DNA from: an uncultured Eubacteriales bacterium
GTDB lineage: Bacteria > Bacillota > Clostridia > Oscillospirales > CAG-272
Assembly (NCBI GenBank): GCA_934481515.1
Contig: CAKSPO010000035.1
Coordinates: 1-20,808, forward strand
Direction: 5' to 3'
Length of the DNA stretch: 20,808 bases
Positions 13,758 to 20,808 of this stretch are shown here, piece by piece. A program made the translations under genes and the position numbers. Each line of letters begins with the position of its first letter. Positions within the stretch are counted from its first letter, which is position 1. The notes below the pieces were generated by a model. That model made no database searches, had not been told where the DNA came from, and saw nothing but the letters and a program-made list of their open reading frames with translations.

Positions 13758-14012
13758 GAAAAATTCAGAGAACGCTTTTTTGTTTGCATGACGATGCTTT
13801 CCTGCGTGGTTTTACAAAAAGCATTGCGTAGGAATGGCGGTGCCCAAAAACGATTCCATTTTTGGAGCGAATACTCAGATGAAAAGAGTTGATTGCGCAG
13901 CGGGAATGTAAGAGTTGTTTTTTACGATTTTTACAAAAACGGTCGGAAAATTTGTTGAGGCCTACAAAAAATAGGCACGGCTGGAATGTTCACACAAAAG
14001 TCATACTTTCTC

Positions 14013-14021
14013 TGCTATAAT
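14013..14021 (+). promoter_or_regulatory. Extended -10 promoter of the GH31 gene
   Basis: TGCTATAAT is a perfect -10 with the TGN extension, 53 nt before the start codon. No TTGACA-like box is found at 16-18 bp; TTCACA lies 21 bp away. Confidence 0.6.
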
Positions 14022-14035
14022 GAAATAAATCCGAT

Positions 14036-14051
14036 CTGCCGGAAACGGCAG
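14036..14051 (+). other. GNRA-capped hairpin in the GH31 leader
   Basis: CTGCCG-GAAA-CGGCAG is a perfect 6-bp stem closed by a GAAA tetraloop. It lies near the predicted 5' end of the transcript and about 10 nt before the AAAGGAGG ribosome site. Such 5' hairpins can stabilise mRNA; it does not cover the ribosome site. Confidence 0.6.
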
Positions 14052-14074
14052 ACGAAAACAAAGGAGGATGGGAA

Positions 14075-17000
14075 ATGAGACGGTCACGACGGATGATCGC
14101 GTTTCTCCTGTTGGCTGTTATGTTGGGTGGTATGATGTTTGGCTGCGGCGGAAACGAGGATGTGCTTCCCGGAAGCGGTTCCGCTTCCGGTGGAACCACT
14201 GGAGGCATTCCGGAGGAGTCCTCAACAACGGATCCCGGAGAGGAGCCATGGCCGAACGAGGGAAGCACAAACCGGTATCTTTTCAATGATGGGGAGCGGC
14301 AGGTAACGCTGGAGCTTTGCTCTCCGCGTACGGTACGGGTGCAATATTCCATGGACGGGGAAAACGGTTACCGTCCGGCGGATCCGGAATATTACATGGT
14401 GCAGAAGGAGTCGTTTGCACTGGTCAGGCATTCCTTTACGGAGGACGAGACCTCCGCGCACATCCGCACGCTGTCTATGGAGCTGCGGATAGAAAAATCG
14501 CCCTTCCGGATCAGCATGTACGATACGGACGGGAATCTGATGACGGCAGACAGCGAGGAAGGGGTCTATCAAAACGGAACGCAGGTGGGAATCCGGAAAA
14601 CCGAGGGAACGCGGAATGCAGGCGGCATTTTCGGGTTCGGCTCCGGGGATCACGGCAGACGTTCCAATCTGAACCGCTATGATACGGATTTTACGGAATT
14701 TTCGATGTCTCACGGTCGGGTCATTGCGCCGTTCTTTATGAGTTCGGTCGGATACGGAGTGTTTCTGAATACCATCTCCGAGCATACAACCTTTTACAAG
14801 CACGGCGGCGGCTTTGAAACGGAAGGGTATCTGGATTACTTTATGATGTACGGTCCGGATTTCAAGACCATGCTCAATGAGTATGCGGAGCTGACCGGTC
14901 GGATGGAGCTGTACGGAAAGTGGGCGCTTGGATTCATGCTCTCCAAATACGGCAATGATAACGCGACGCAGGCGGAGTTTTTGCAGTGGATTCACCGCTT
15001 ACGCGATGAGGGGTATCCTGCCGACTGTTATGTGTTTGACTACGGTTGGCGCGGAGATGTCAACGTGACGAAGGCAAACTACGGTGCCGGGCAGAAGTGG
15101 GGCAACCAGATGTGGAGCAACGACAAGACGAAGTTCCCGGATATTGCCGCAATGTTCCGCGAGGCACGGGAACTGGGATTCCATGTCGGTCTGCACAACA
15201 ATGCCGGGACGCCGGAAGCTTCGGGCGGTGACAAGCTGTATCTGTCCGCCTATGAAGCAAGGTGGGTCAAATCCTACATGGACAGTGTGATTACCACCGG
15301 TTTCGGCGACTGGTTCTGGCCGGATGAATTTGACGTTCTTGGCTCCAATACCGCTCCGGTTTTCTCCGCGAAGGGCGCTTATGAGGCTTGGAAGGAGTTT
15401 ACGGATGCCAACCGCCCGATGTTTGTGACCCGCGGCAGTTATGCAGGACAGCATTTTGCGACGGCATGGTCGGGAGATACGGACGCGACCGAGTCGGATC
15501 TTCTCTATCAGATCGGCTATGCGCTGGATACGGGGTTGGTCGGGTATTGGGCGACCTCCTGCGATCTTGGCGGCTTCAAGTCCCGCCCCACCGACGCACT
15601 CTATACCCGCTGGGTATCCGAATTTGGTGCATGGAGCGCAATCATGCGGACGCACGGGCATGACGGTCGTGAGCCTTGGACCTTTGATAAGACCGCGCAG
15701 GACACGCTCAAGCAGAATCTGAAGCTCCGCTATTCACTTTATCCTTACCTGTATACCAGTGCATGGCAGGGCTACAGCACCGGCGTTCCGATGATGCGTG
15801 CGATGATTCTGGAGGACGGAAGTCAGACGAATCCCGACGCATGGAATCTCAACCGTCAGTATTATTTCGGCGACTGGTTCCTGGTGGCTCCCGCAACCGA
15901 GGCGACGGACACGACCGTTTCGGTCTGGTTCCCGCCCAACACGACATGGTACCACTATTATACCGGCGAACGGTATGAAGGAGGTGCCAACGGGAAGACA
16001 GTGCGTCTGACGGTGGCTCTGGACGAAATTCCCGTATTTGTCAAAGCCGGTGCCATCGTTCCGATGGGACCCGAGGTCAATTATGCGGATGAGGTTCCGC
16101 TGAATCCGCTGACGCTGGACATTTATCCGAAGGGAAGCAGCAGCTACACCTTCTATGAGGACGACGGCGTGAGCCGCAAGTACCAGACCCAAAATGCTTA
16201 TACGACTACCGCCTACCGCTGCGTGCAGGAGGGTGGTCGTGTGACGCTGACCATCGGGGCGCGGCAGAACCACAATGCCGCCGTTTACACACCGGCGGAG
16301 CGTTCCTACAACATTGTTCTGCACCATTTGTCCGGGGTGAGCACTGTAACGCTGGACGGCACTGCTCTGCGGTGCTATGCAAGTGCGGCGGAGCTGGAAA
16401 ATGCGGAAAGCGGCTTTTACACGGACGGAACTACGCTGACGGTCAAGTTCCCGGACAGTGCAAAGGAAATGGAGCTGAAGGTGGTTTCGGATCGGATTTC
16501 CGAGCCTGCGGAGGGCGAGGGTGTTGAAGTGGATCCGGATGCCGGTGTATTTACCATCACGGACGGAGCTCTGTTTGAATTGGAAAACGCAACGCTGAAT
16601 TCCAGGAATGCAGGCGACCCGTTGCATGTCAACGGCGAGTGGAAGGGATATACCGGAACGGGATTTGTCAAACCGTTCCGTTCGGTGGGCGACAACGTTT
16701 CCTTTGTCGGCAAACCGAAGGCTTCCGGAACGTATGATCTGATTCTGCGGGTCAATTGCGGAAAGAAAAACGACGCAAGATTTGACGGAAGCGACCGCAC
16801 CGGCGCGCTCTACATCGATGGGGTCAAGGTCAAGGATCTTTCCTTTGCCGTGACGGAGACGTGGGGGGACAGCAATAAGAACGGTGTCTGGAAGGAATAT
16901 GTGATTTCCGGTATTATGCTTTCTGCCGGGAAGCATACCTTCTCGATTGCGGCGGAAGGCTCCAATCCGGGAAATTATAATCTGGATTCGGTCCGCTTCC

Positions 17001-17386
17001 GGATATCGGACAACTCGGTCAACGGTTTTGAGCGGATGGAAGCGGAGAATGCTTCCGTCAAAAAGGACTTCACCGTTTCCGGAACGGTTGCCGTGACGAC
17101 GACGGACGGCGCTTATCTCGGATTTGCTTCCGTGAGAGCAGAGGGAAAGAAAAAGTTTGAAATTACGCTTTCCTCGACGACGGGAGGAACTCTGACCGTC
17201 TATGAGACCGGTGTCGGAGACAAGATCCTTGCAACGGTGGAATTTTCCGGCGACGGAAACATGCAGACCATTACCGTGGAATGCAAGGACACGGATCTGA
17301 ATCCGAGTCCCATCTATCTCGAATTCAAGGCGAAAAACGGGAAGACGCTCCGGGTTTCGGTGGATTGGTTCCGTTTTATTGGCTAA
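14075..17386 (+). CDS. Secreted GH31 glycoside hydrolase lipoprotein with two C-terminal modules
   Basis: A 1103-residue protein; AAAGGAGG precedes the ATG. A signal peptide with basic start (MRRSRR), hydrophobic core and Cys24 (GGMMFGC) suggests lipidation, although the lipobox is not ideal; a Gly/Ser/Pro-rich linker follows. Residues about 60-720 form a GH31 retaining alpha-glycosidase: N-terminal beta domain, (beta/alpha)8 barrel with DYGWRGDVN, candidate nucleophile D417 (FWPDEFD), candidate acid/base D468 (AWSGDTD), CDLGGF, then RTHGHDGREPW. The C-terminal part (about 832-980 and 984-1102) shows two CBM6/35-like beta-sandwich modules, each beginning with a FELENA or MEAENA motif. GH31 includes alpha-glucosidases, alpha-xylosidases and transglycosylases, so the substrate is open. 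It acts at the cell surface on alpha-glucans or host or dietary glycans. No transporter or regulator adjoins it. Confidence 0.9.
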   Translation: MRRSRRMIAFLLLAVMLGGMMFGCGGNEDVLPGSGSASGGTTGGIPEESSTTDPGEEPWPNEGSTNRYLFNDGERQVTLELCSPRTVRVQYSMDGENGYRPADPEYYMVQKESFALVRHSFTEDETSAHIRTLSMELRIEKSPFRISMYDTDGNLMTADSEEGVYQNGTQVGIRKTEGTRNAGGIFGFGSGDHGRRSNLNRYDTDFTEFSMSHGRVIAPFFMSSVGYGVFLNTISEHTTFYKHGGGFETEGYLDYFMMYGPDFKTMLNEYAELTGRMELYGKWALGFMLSKYGNDNATQAEFLQWIHRLRDEGYPADCYVFDYGWRGDVNVTKANYGAGQKWGNQMWSNDKTKFPDIAAMFREARELGFHVGLHNNAGTPEASGGDKLYLSAYEARWVKSYMDSVITTGFGDWFWPDEFDVLGSNTAPVFSAKGAYEAWKEFTDANRPMFVTRGSYAGQHFATAWSGDTDATESDLLYQIGYALDTGLVGYWATSCDLGGFKSRPTDALYTRWVSEFGAWSAIMRTHGHDGREPWTFDKTAQDTLKQNLKLRYSLYPYLYTSAWQGYSTGVPMMRAMILEDGSQTNPDAWNLNRQYYFGDWFLVAPATEATDTTVSVWFPPNTTWYHYYTGERYEGGANGKTVRLTVALDEIPVFVKAGAIVPMGPEVNYADEVPLNPLTLDIYPKGSSSYTFYEDDGVSRKYQTQNAYTTTAYRCVQEGGRVTLTIGARQNHNAAVYTPAERSYNIVLHHLSGVSTVTLDGTALRCYASAAELENAESGFYTDGTTLTVKFPDSAKEMELKVVSDRISEPAEGEGVEVDPDAGVFTITDGALFELENATLNSRNAGDPLHVNGEWKGYTGTGFVKPFRSVGDNVSFVGKPKASGTYDLILRVNCGKKNDARFDGSDRTGALYIDGVKVKDLSFAVTETWGDSNKNGVWKEYVISGIMLSAGKHTFSIAAEGSNPGNYNLDSVRFRISDNSVNGFERMEAENASVKKDFTVSGTVAVTTTDGAYLGFASVRAEGKKKFEITLSSTTGGTLTVYETGVGDKILATVEFSGDGNMQTITVECKDTDLNPSPIYLEFKAKNGKTLRVSVDWFRFIG

Positions 17387-17393
17387 ATAAAAC

Positions 17394-17431
17394 CCACGGC
17401 TTCCGCGTTTACCGCGGAAGCCGTGGCTTTT
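17394..17431 (+). terminator. Terminator after the GH31 gene
   Basis: CCACGGCTTCCGCG (17394-17407) and CGCGGAAGCCGTGG (17413-17426) form a 14-bp perfect stem with a TTTAC loop, followed by CTTTTCC. It starts 7 nt after the stop codon. Confidence 0.85.
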
Positions 17432-17563
17432 CCGGAACTGTTCCCAAAGCGGGTAAACCAATGCGATCATCCAAAGAACGTGATTGTCAAGGCAGAGGCG
17501 GACAATGGTGCCGGTCTTTGCCCGGTTGCCTGACCCGTTGGAGTCTTTTCACCCGGTTGCAAA

Positions 17564-17604
17564 AGAGCCCCGGCGCATTGCATTTTTGCGCCGGAGCTCT
17601 TTTT
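17564..17604. terminator. Bidirectional terminator between GH31 and antiporter genes
   Basis: AGAGCCCCGGCGCA and TGCGCCGGAGCTCT (one C-A mismatch) form a stem ending at 17600, with TTTTT following on the plus strand and TTTT on the minus strand. It serves the antiporter gene, whose stop codon it touches, and backs up the GH31 terminator. I see nothing else between 17432 and 17563. Confidence 0.75.
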
Positions 17605-18640
17605 ATGCGTTGACGCCGAACAGAGCGAGATACCAATCAAGTCCTGCGGTGACAATGATGAGATAAACGATATAAAGGAGGATCAGAAGCACTCCCTGCC
17701 AACGGCTGAATTTTTTCCGGATTCCGGTCGGAACGGCAGCGATGAGTGTGACGAGGATGGCAACGGGAAAGTCAAGATAGATGTTTTGCGCGGAGACCGG
17801 CAGCTTTCCGCCGTAAACGAACGAGCAGACGGCGAGAATCAGCGTAGTGTCGATGACGTTGGCTCCGATGACGTTTCCGACGGACATGGAGGTCTGTTTT
17901 TTGATGACGGAGGTGATTGCGGTTACCAATTCCGGCAGGGAGGTGCCGATGGCGACGATGGTGACACCGATGATGGCTTCCGATACGCCCCAGGAAGCGG
18001 CAATTTTGCTTCCGTTGTTGACGAGCAATTGAGAGCCGATAACGGTTGCGGCGGCACCGACGACCACGCGGAGAAGATTCAGCAGAACGGATTTTTGATC
18101 GGTCGCGGGACGCTTTTCCGGTTCCTCAGAGGTTTTTTCTTTTGCGGAGCGGATATTTTCCGCGATATAAAGTGCGAAAATCAAAAGCAGAACCAGAGCG
18201 CCGACCCACGAGAAGGAACCGTTGAGCGAAAAGAGGAACAGTGCAACGACTGCGGCAAGAAGCAGCCCCGCCTTGGGAAGAAAGTCCTTCCTCTGAATGG
18301 CGACAGGCATGAAAACGGCGCTGATCGCCAGGATCATGGCGGTGTTGCAGATGACCGAGCCGATTCCGTTTCCGATTGCCATGCCGACCTTATCCTGAGA
18401 CGCGGCGACGGCGTCGGCAACGCCGGAGGTCAGAATTTCGTGTCCGTCAATGGCGGCAATGGTGGAGACGATGATTTCCGGAAGCGTTGTTGCAACGCTG
18501 ATGATGGTGGCACCGATGATGAATTTCGGGATTCTTGTTACTTCGGCGACCCAGACGGCACCGTCCACAAACCAGTCGCCTCCCTTTACGATCAGAACGA
18601 CCCCTGCGGCAAACAGCAGATACATCAGAAAAGTTTCCAT
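17603..18640 (-). CDS. CaCA-family cation antiporter (YrbG-like) under a Mn2+ riboswitch
   Basis: A 345-residue integral membrane protein with about ten helices. The ATG at 18640 follows AAAAAGGAG. The two inverted alpha repeats of the Ca2+:cation antiporter family are plain: alpha-1 IIGATIISVATTLPEI at 41-56 (E55) with GNGIGSVICNT at 90-100, and alpha-2 IIGVTIVAIGTSLPEL at 223-238 (E237) with GNVIGANVIDTT at 255-266. A charged cytoplasmic loop (SAKEKTSEEPEKRP, 165-178) separates the halves. Homologues exchange Ca2+ for Na+ or H+ and export Ca2+. The leader contains a yybP-ykoY-type element, which senses Mn2+, so this copy may export Mn2+ or both ions; that is inference from regulation. Monocistronic, divergent from mscS. 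Confidence 0.93.
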   Translation of the reverse strand: METFLMYLLFAAGVVLIVKGGDWFVDGAVWVAEVTRIPKFIIGATIISVATTLPEIIVSTIAAIDGHEILTSGVADAVAASQDKVGMAIGNGIGSVICNTAMILAISAVFMPVAIQRKDFLPKAGLLLAAVVALFLFSLNGSFSWVGALVLLLIFALYIAENIRSAKEKTSEEPEKRPATDQKSVLLNLLRVVVGAAATVIGSQLLVNNGSKIAASWGVSEAIIGVTIVAIGTSLPELVTAITSVIKKQTSMSVGNVIGANVIDTTLILAVCSFVYGGKLPVSAQNIYLDFPVAILVTLIAAVPTGIRKKFSRWQGVLLILLYIVYLIIVTAGLDWYLALFGVNA

Positions 18641-18684
18641 TTTTTTACTCCTTTTTGCGGATCCATGACGGTTTTCGCATACAT

Positions 18685-18722
18685 AGAAAAAAGACTGCAT
18701 GTGCAAAAAAGCACATGAGTCT
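18685..18722 (-). terminator. Riboswitch-controlled terminator before the antiporter gene
   Basis: On the minus strand AGACT-CATGTGC pairs with GCACATG-c-AGTCT (12 bp, one bulged C) around a six-T loop and is followed by TTTTTT. The 5' arm includes the CTCATG that would close P1 of the upstream aptamer, so terminator and P1 exclude each other: ligand binding should favour read-through (an ON switch). Confidence 0.8.
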
Positions 18723-18804
18723 CATCGATGAAGATATGCCAGACCTTTTGGGTCAGGATGTTGACATATCACGCGTGAAGCGTCAATTACTCCCTCAAGC
18801 GGTC
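18713..18804 (-). promoter_or_regulatory. yybP-ykoY-type manganese riboswitch aptamer
   Basis: Reading the minus strand from the predicted transcript start: GACCGCTTGAG, then GGAGTA (the family has GGGGAGTA after P1), TTGAC...GTCAA (P2 around a TCACGCGTGA hairpin), then the hallmark GTCAACATC, a hairpin CCTGACC/GGTCTGG, and GGCATATCTTCATCGATGAGAC, the family's conserved 3' side. CTTGAG pairs with CTCATG as P1. The family (Rfam RF00080) binds Mn2+ and controls Mn2+ and related cation exporters. The match was made by eye from the conserved words and helix order. Confidence 0.75.
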
Positions 18805-18806
18805 TT

Positions 18807-18835
18807 AGTATATCACAGTTTTTTCAAAAAGTCAA
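18807..18835 (-). promoter_or_regulatory. SigA promoter of the riboswitch-antiporter transcript
   Basis: On the minus strand TTGACT (18830-18835), 17-bp spacer, TATACT (18807-18812). Transcription would start at about 18800, directly at the 5' side of the aptamer. Confidence 0.8.
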
Positions 18836-18890
18836 CGGGAATAGAGAATTTTTATATTTTTTTGAATTTTTTGTCGAAGGCGTGTTTCTG

Positions 18891-18919
18891 TTGACAGAAG
18901 AACGCAAATGCAGTATAAT
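18891..18919 (+). promoter_or_regulatory. Consensus SigA promoter of the mscS-like gene
   Basis: TTGACA (18891-18896), 17-bp spacer, TATAAT (18914-18919): both boxes perfect. It is divergent from the antiporter promoter, whose -35 is only about 55 nt away. Confidence 0.9.
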
Positions 18920-18968
18920 AAAAGCACCGGATTTTTACCGGAAACAACGAAAAAAGAAGGTCTTGAAA

Positions 18969-19796
18969 ATGGATTGGCAACATGTTTTGGAAGTATTGCA
19001 GAACTGGGTGACGACGGTAGGAATTAAAATTTTGATCTCGGTTATTCTGCTGATTGTATCATTTGCGGTGATTAACCGCTTGAGCCGGGCGATTGAAAGG
19101 CGGGGAACCAAACTTGCAGAGACAAAATCCAAAAAGGTGAATCAGACGCTTTACCGTACGCTTGCTTATATTTCCAAAATTATGTTGAAGGTTTTGGTGG
19201 TTTTGGTACTGGTGGGATACCTTGGTATTGATACGTCGGCAATTTCGGCGTTGATTGCATCGCTTGGCGTCGGTGTCGGTCTTGCTGTCAACGGAACGCT
19301 CTCCAATTTTGCGGGCGGAATCCTTTTGCTGATTACGCATCCGTTCCGGGACGGAGATTATATTTCCGCCAACGGGTTTGAGGGAACGGTAGAGGATATT
19401 TTCATCTGCAACACCAAGATCCGTACCAACGACAATAAGGTAATCTATATGCCGAACGGTAAGCTTTCCACCAGCGAAATCATCAATTACTCTGAAAAAC
19501 CGCTCCGCCGTGTGGATCTGACCTTTTCCGTCTCCTATTCGGATGATTTCGAAAAAGCGGAAAATATCATTCTTGATCTGATTGCAAAGCATCCGTTGAC
19601 TCTGGAGGATCCGGCTCCGCGGGCGCGTGTGAAAAGTCATGGGGCAAGCAGCATTGAGCTTACGACTGCTGCCTGGTGTAAAACGGAGGATTACTGGAGT
19701 GTTTTCTTTGATCTGAACGAGCAGGTCAAAAAAGCATTTGATGAAAACGGGATTTCCATTCCGTTTCCACAGATGGATGTCCATCTGGATCGATGA
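18969..19796 (+). CDS. MscS-family small-conductance mechanosensitive channel
   Basis: A 275-residue membrane channel that opens under membrane tension to release solutes in hypo-osmotic shock. The ATG at 18969 (MDWQHVLEVL) follows AAGAAGG at the right distance; an upstream in-frame ATG at 18882 lies before the -35 box and is ruled out. Three membrane helices: about 17-38, 66-86, and the pore helix 88-120 with SLGVGVGLAVNGTLSNFAGG, matching the Ala/Gly-packed MscS TM3. The beta domain starts with PFRDGDYISANGFEGTVEDI (125-144) and includes TNDNKVIYMPNGKL; the alpha/beta domain ends with GISIPFPQMDVHL. Length equals E. coli MscS (286) within about ten residues. Monocistronic. Confidence 0.95.
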   Translation: MDWQHVLEVLQNWVTTVGIKILISVILLIVSFAVINRLSRAIERRGTKLAETKSKKVNQTLYRTLAYISKIMLKVLVVLVLVGYLGIDTSAISALIASLGVGVGLAVNGTLSNFAGGILLLITHPFRDGDYISANGFEGTVEDIFICNTKIRTNDNKVIYMPNGKLSTSEIINYSEKPLRRVDLTFSVSYSDDFEKAENIILDLIAKHPLTLEDPAPRARVKSHGASSIELTTAAWCKTEDYWSVFFDLNEQVKKAFDENGISIPFPQMDVHLDR

Positions 19797-20058
19797 CGGA
19801 ATTTTTGAGACCGGTTTCCTGCGGTGCTTTTGTAATACCGATGAAAAACCGTGCCTTTGCGGAAGGTTCGTTATGCATTACTGACGTTAGAGAATCAGCT
19901 TAAAAATTTGTCTGGAGTGTATGGAACGCCGGGGTCACCGCAAAGCGACAGCTCTGCGGTGACCCCGTTTGTGATCTTCAGGGAAGACGGTCATTGCTTT
20001 TGTCTTCTTTCTTATCCGGAACTGAAATCAACGTACGATTTTTCATCGTCGGAAGAGA
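19797..20058. other. Intergenic region between mscS-like and ABC permease genes
   Basis: No convincing gene. A 73-codon plus-strand frame (19851-20072) spans the hairpin at 19930-19967 and runs into the end of the convergent permease, so I treat it as chance. Base composition and style change about here, from GC-rich to AT-richer sequence. Confidence 0.5.
19930..19967. terminator. Strong hairpin between convergent genes
   Basis: CGGGGTCACCGCA (19930-19942) and TGCGGTGACCCCG (19955-19967) form a 13-bp perfect stem with a 12-nt loop. Only TTTG follows on the plus strand and GGCG on the minus strand, so the T-run is weak; position between convergent genes suggests a shared terminator. Confidence 0.55.
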
Positions 20059-20808
20059 CTATTGTTTCTTAAAAACCTCTTTTATAATTTTTGTAAACCT
20101 CGGCGGCGTGCCGTAGAGAAGAACGCCTACACGGTAAATCTTTGCGGAAAGGATTCCGATACCGACGGTAGAGCCGATTAAGATAATAATGGAAATGAAA
20201 ATTTCATACCAGGCAACCGTGCTCATACAGATCCTCGTAAACATCGCCATAGGCGAAGTGAACGGAATATACGAGAATACCTTCATCAATGCAGAGTTTA
20301 CGTTTCCGCCGATCATCGAGAACAGAACAACCATAAAGGCAATAATGAAAAGGAAGGTGACAGGTAACACCATGGTACTTATATCTTCAAGCTTTGACGC
20401 GGTTGAACCGATTGCGCCGTAAAGGAAAGCGTAAATCAAAAAGCCGAGAACAAAGAACACGAGCATATAAATAAACAGGCTTATTGGCATATCGAATATC
20501 GAAGCGATGATCGGATTCTGCAGCTGCGCTTTGTTGATATTATAAAACAGCAATGCCGAGCCGAACACAAGCACAAGCTGCGTAAAGCCTGCGATACAGG
20601 ACGCAAACACCTTTCCGAACATCATACTCGTCGGCTTTGCGCTCGTAATCAGAACTTCCATAGCGCGTGAGCTCTTTTCGCTTGCCACGTTGGTCGCAAC
20701 AAGCTGCCCGTAAAGCATAATCACCATATATAATGCAAATATCATTATGTAGGTGTAGAAATAATTTTTTATCTGGTCAACACCGAGTGTCATCGTGTTG
20801 CTTTCGAT
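20059..20808 (-). CDS. ABC-2 type transporter permease (NatB/COG1668-like), 5' end outside window
   Basis: At least 249 codons are seen; the frame continues past the right edge (IESNT before the first internal Met), so the N-terminal part is missing. Visible features: a hydrophobic helix (YFYTYIMIFALYMVIMLYGQLVA), the hallmark NVASEKSSRAMEVLITSAKP of NatB-type permeases, and then four or five further helices. A conserved FSYIPFTSPMAMFTRI lies before the last ones. The protein ends in a basic tail (FTKIIKEVFKKQ). NatB-like permeases work with a separate NatA ATPase, expected upstream outside the window, to export Na+, drugs or peptides. Codons are visibly richer in A/T (AAT, ATA, AAA) than in the rest of the window, which suggests transfer or a contig join. 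Confidence 0.88.
   Translation of the reverse strand: MESNTMTLGVDQIKNYFYTYIMIFALYMVIMLYGQLVATNVASEKSSRAMEVLITSAKPTSMMFGKVFASCIAGFTQLVLVFGSALLFYNINKAQLQNPIIASIFDMPISLFIYMLVFFVLGFLIYAFLYGAIGSTASKLEDISTMVLPVTFLFIIAFMVVLFSMIGGNVNSALMKVFSYIPFTSPMAMFTRICMSTVAWYEIFISIIILIGSTVGIGILSAKIYRVGVLLYGTPPRFTKIIKEVFKKQ

Larger units (their letters stand above)
13164..14012. other. Gene-free region rich in hairpins and short repeats
   Basis: This stretch of about 850 nt holds no convincing gene. Open frames of 95-165 codons exist in several frames on both strands between about 13.27 and 13.83 kb. They lack good ribosome sites, are rich in Arg, Gly, Pro and Lys, and show no recognisable family, which is what G+C-rich non-coding DNA gives. 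The first part carries two hairpins built on AAAACAG/CTGTTTT (13181-13220, 13234-13255). The middle (13.38-13.76 kb) is crowded with inverted and direct repeats. The last part (13.77-14.01 kb) is AT-richer and ends in the GH31 promoter, with GCCTA/TAGGC (13960-13964, 13972-13976) as a small inverted repeat. Confidence 0.6.

Noticed and set aside
13269..13831. Several overlapping open frames of 95-165 codons on both strands
   Set aside because: Frames compete with each other, lack ribosome sites and families, and cross hairpins and tandem repeats; treated as non-coding.
13164..14012. Possible CRISPR array
   Set aside because: The repeats are short, inverted and irregularly spaced, without uniform repeat-spacer units or cas genes.
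15734..17470. 578-codon open frame antisense to the GH31 gene
   Set aside because: Shadow of the GH31 reading frame; composition is Arg/His-rich and unlike any family.
19851..20072. 73-codon plus-strand frame after mscS
   Set aside because: Crosses a strong hairpin and overlaps the end of the convergent permease; no ribosome site.

Overview
The window looks like a piece of a spore-forming, anaerobic, gut-type Clostridia genome (Bacillota) with moderately high GC. Evidence: a cotJ spore-coat operon, strong AGGAGG-type ribosome binding sites, many promoters of TTGACA-17-TATAAT type (several with an extended TGN -10), compact operons, and protein families typical of Ruminococcaceae/Christensenellales-like bacteria. 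The genus cannot be fixed from sequence alone. Both ends are cut: a cotJC-like gene runs off the left end and an ABC-2 permease runs off the right end.

Layout. 1-1140 (-): cotJA-cotJB-cotJC; CotJA carries a Cys/Asn/Gly-rich extension, and cotJC loses its family sequence after codon 62, where a terminator-like hairpin lies. 1395-2366 (+): glycine-rich two-helix membrane protein. 2568-4687 (-): iron-dependent alcohol dehydrogenase overlapping a stand-alone ABC-type ATPase. 4927-6093 (+): CvpA-like membrane protein. 6466-8478 (+): membrane-bound UDP-sugar 4,6-dehydratase (WbpM/FlaA1/EpsC type). 8760-11177 (+): an operon-like set of a YqeG HAD phosphatase, an endonuclease IV-like TIM barrel and mannose-6-phosphate isomerase. 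11301-12806 (+): IMP dehydrogenase of the Tritrichomonas foetus type. 12973-13163: broken XRE regulator. 13164-14074: gene-free stretch packed with hairpins and short repeats. 14075-17386 (+): large GH31 lipoprotein with two C-terminal beta-sandwich modules. 17603-18640 (-): CaCA antiporter preceded by a yybP-ykoY-type (Mn2+) riboswitch with an overlapping terminator. 18969-19796 (+): MscS channel. 20059-20808 (-): NatB-like ABC permease in visibly AT-richer sequence.

How the genes fit together. Most are housekeeping or envelope functions: nucleotide-sugar and mannose metabolism, guanine nucleotide synthesis, DNA repair, ion homeostasis, osmotic protection, spore coat. I see no defence system, CRISPR array, prophage, integrase or transposase gene, tRNA or rRNA. 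The best leads are the T. foetus-type IMP dehydrogenase with a palindrome over its -35 box, the Mn2+ riboswitch controlling a CaCA antiporter, the hairpin-rich island at 13.38-13.76 kb, and the abrupt breaks in cotJC and the XRE gene.
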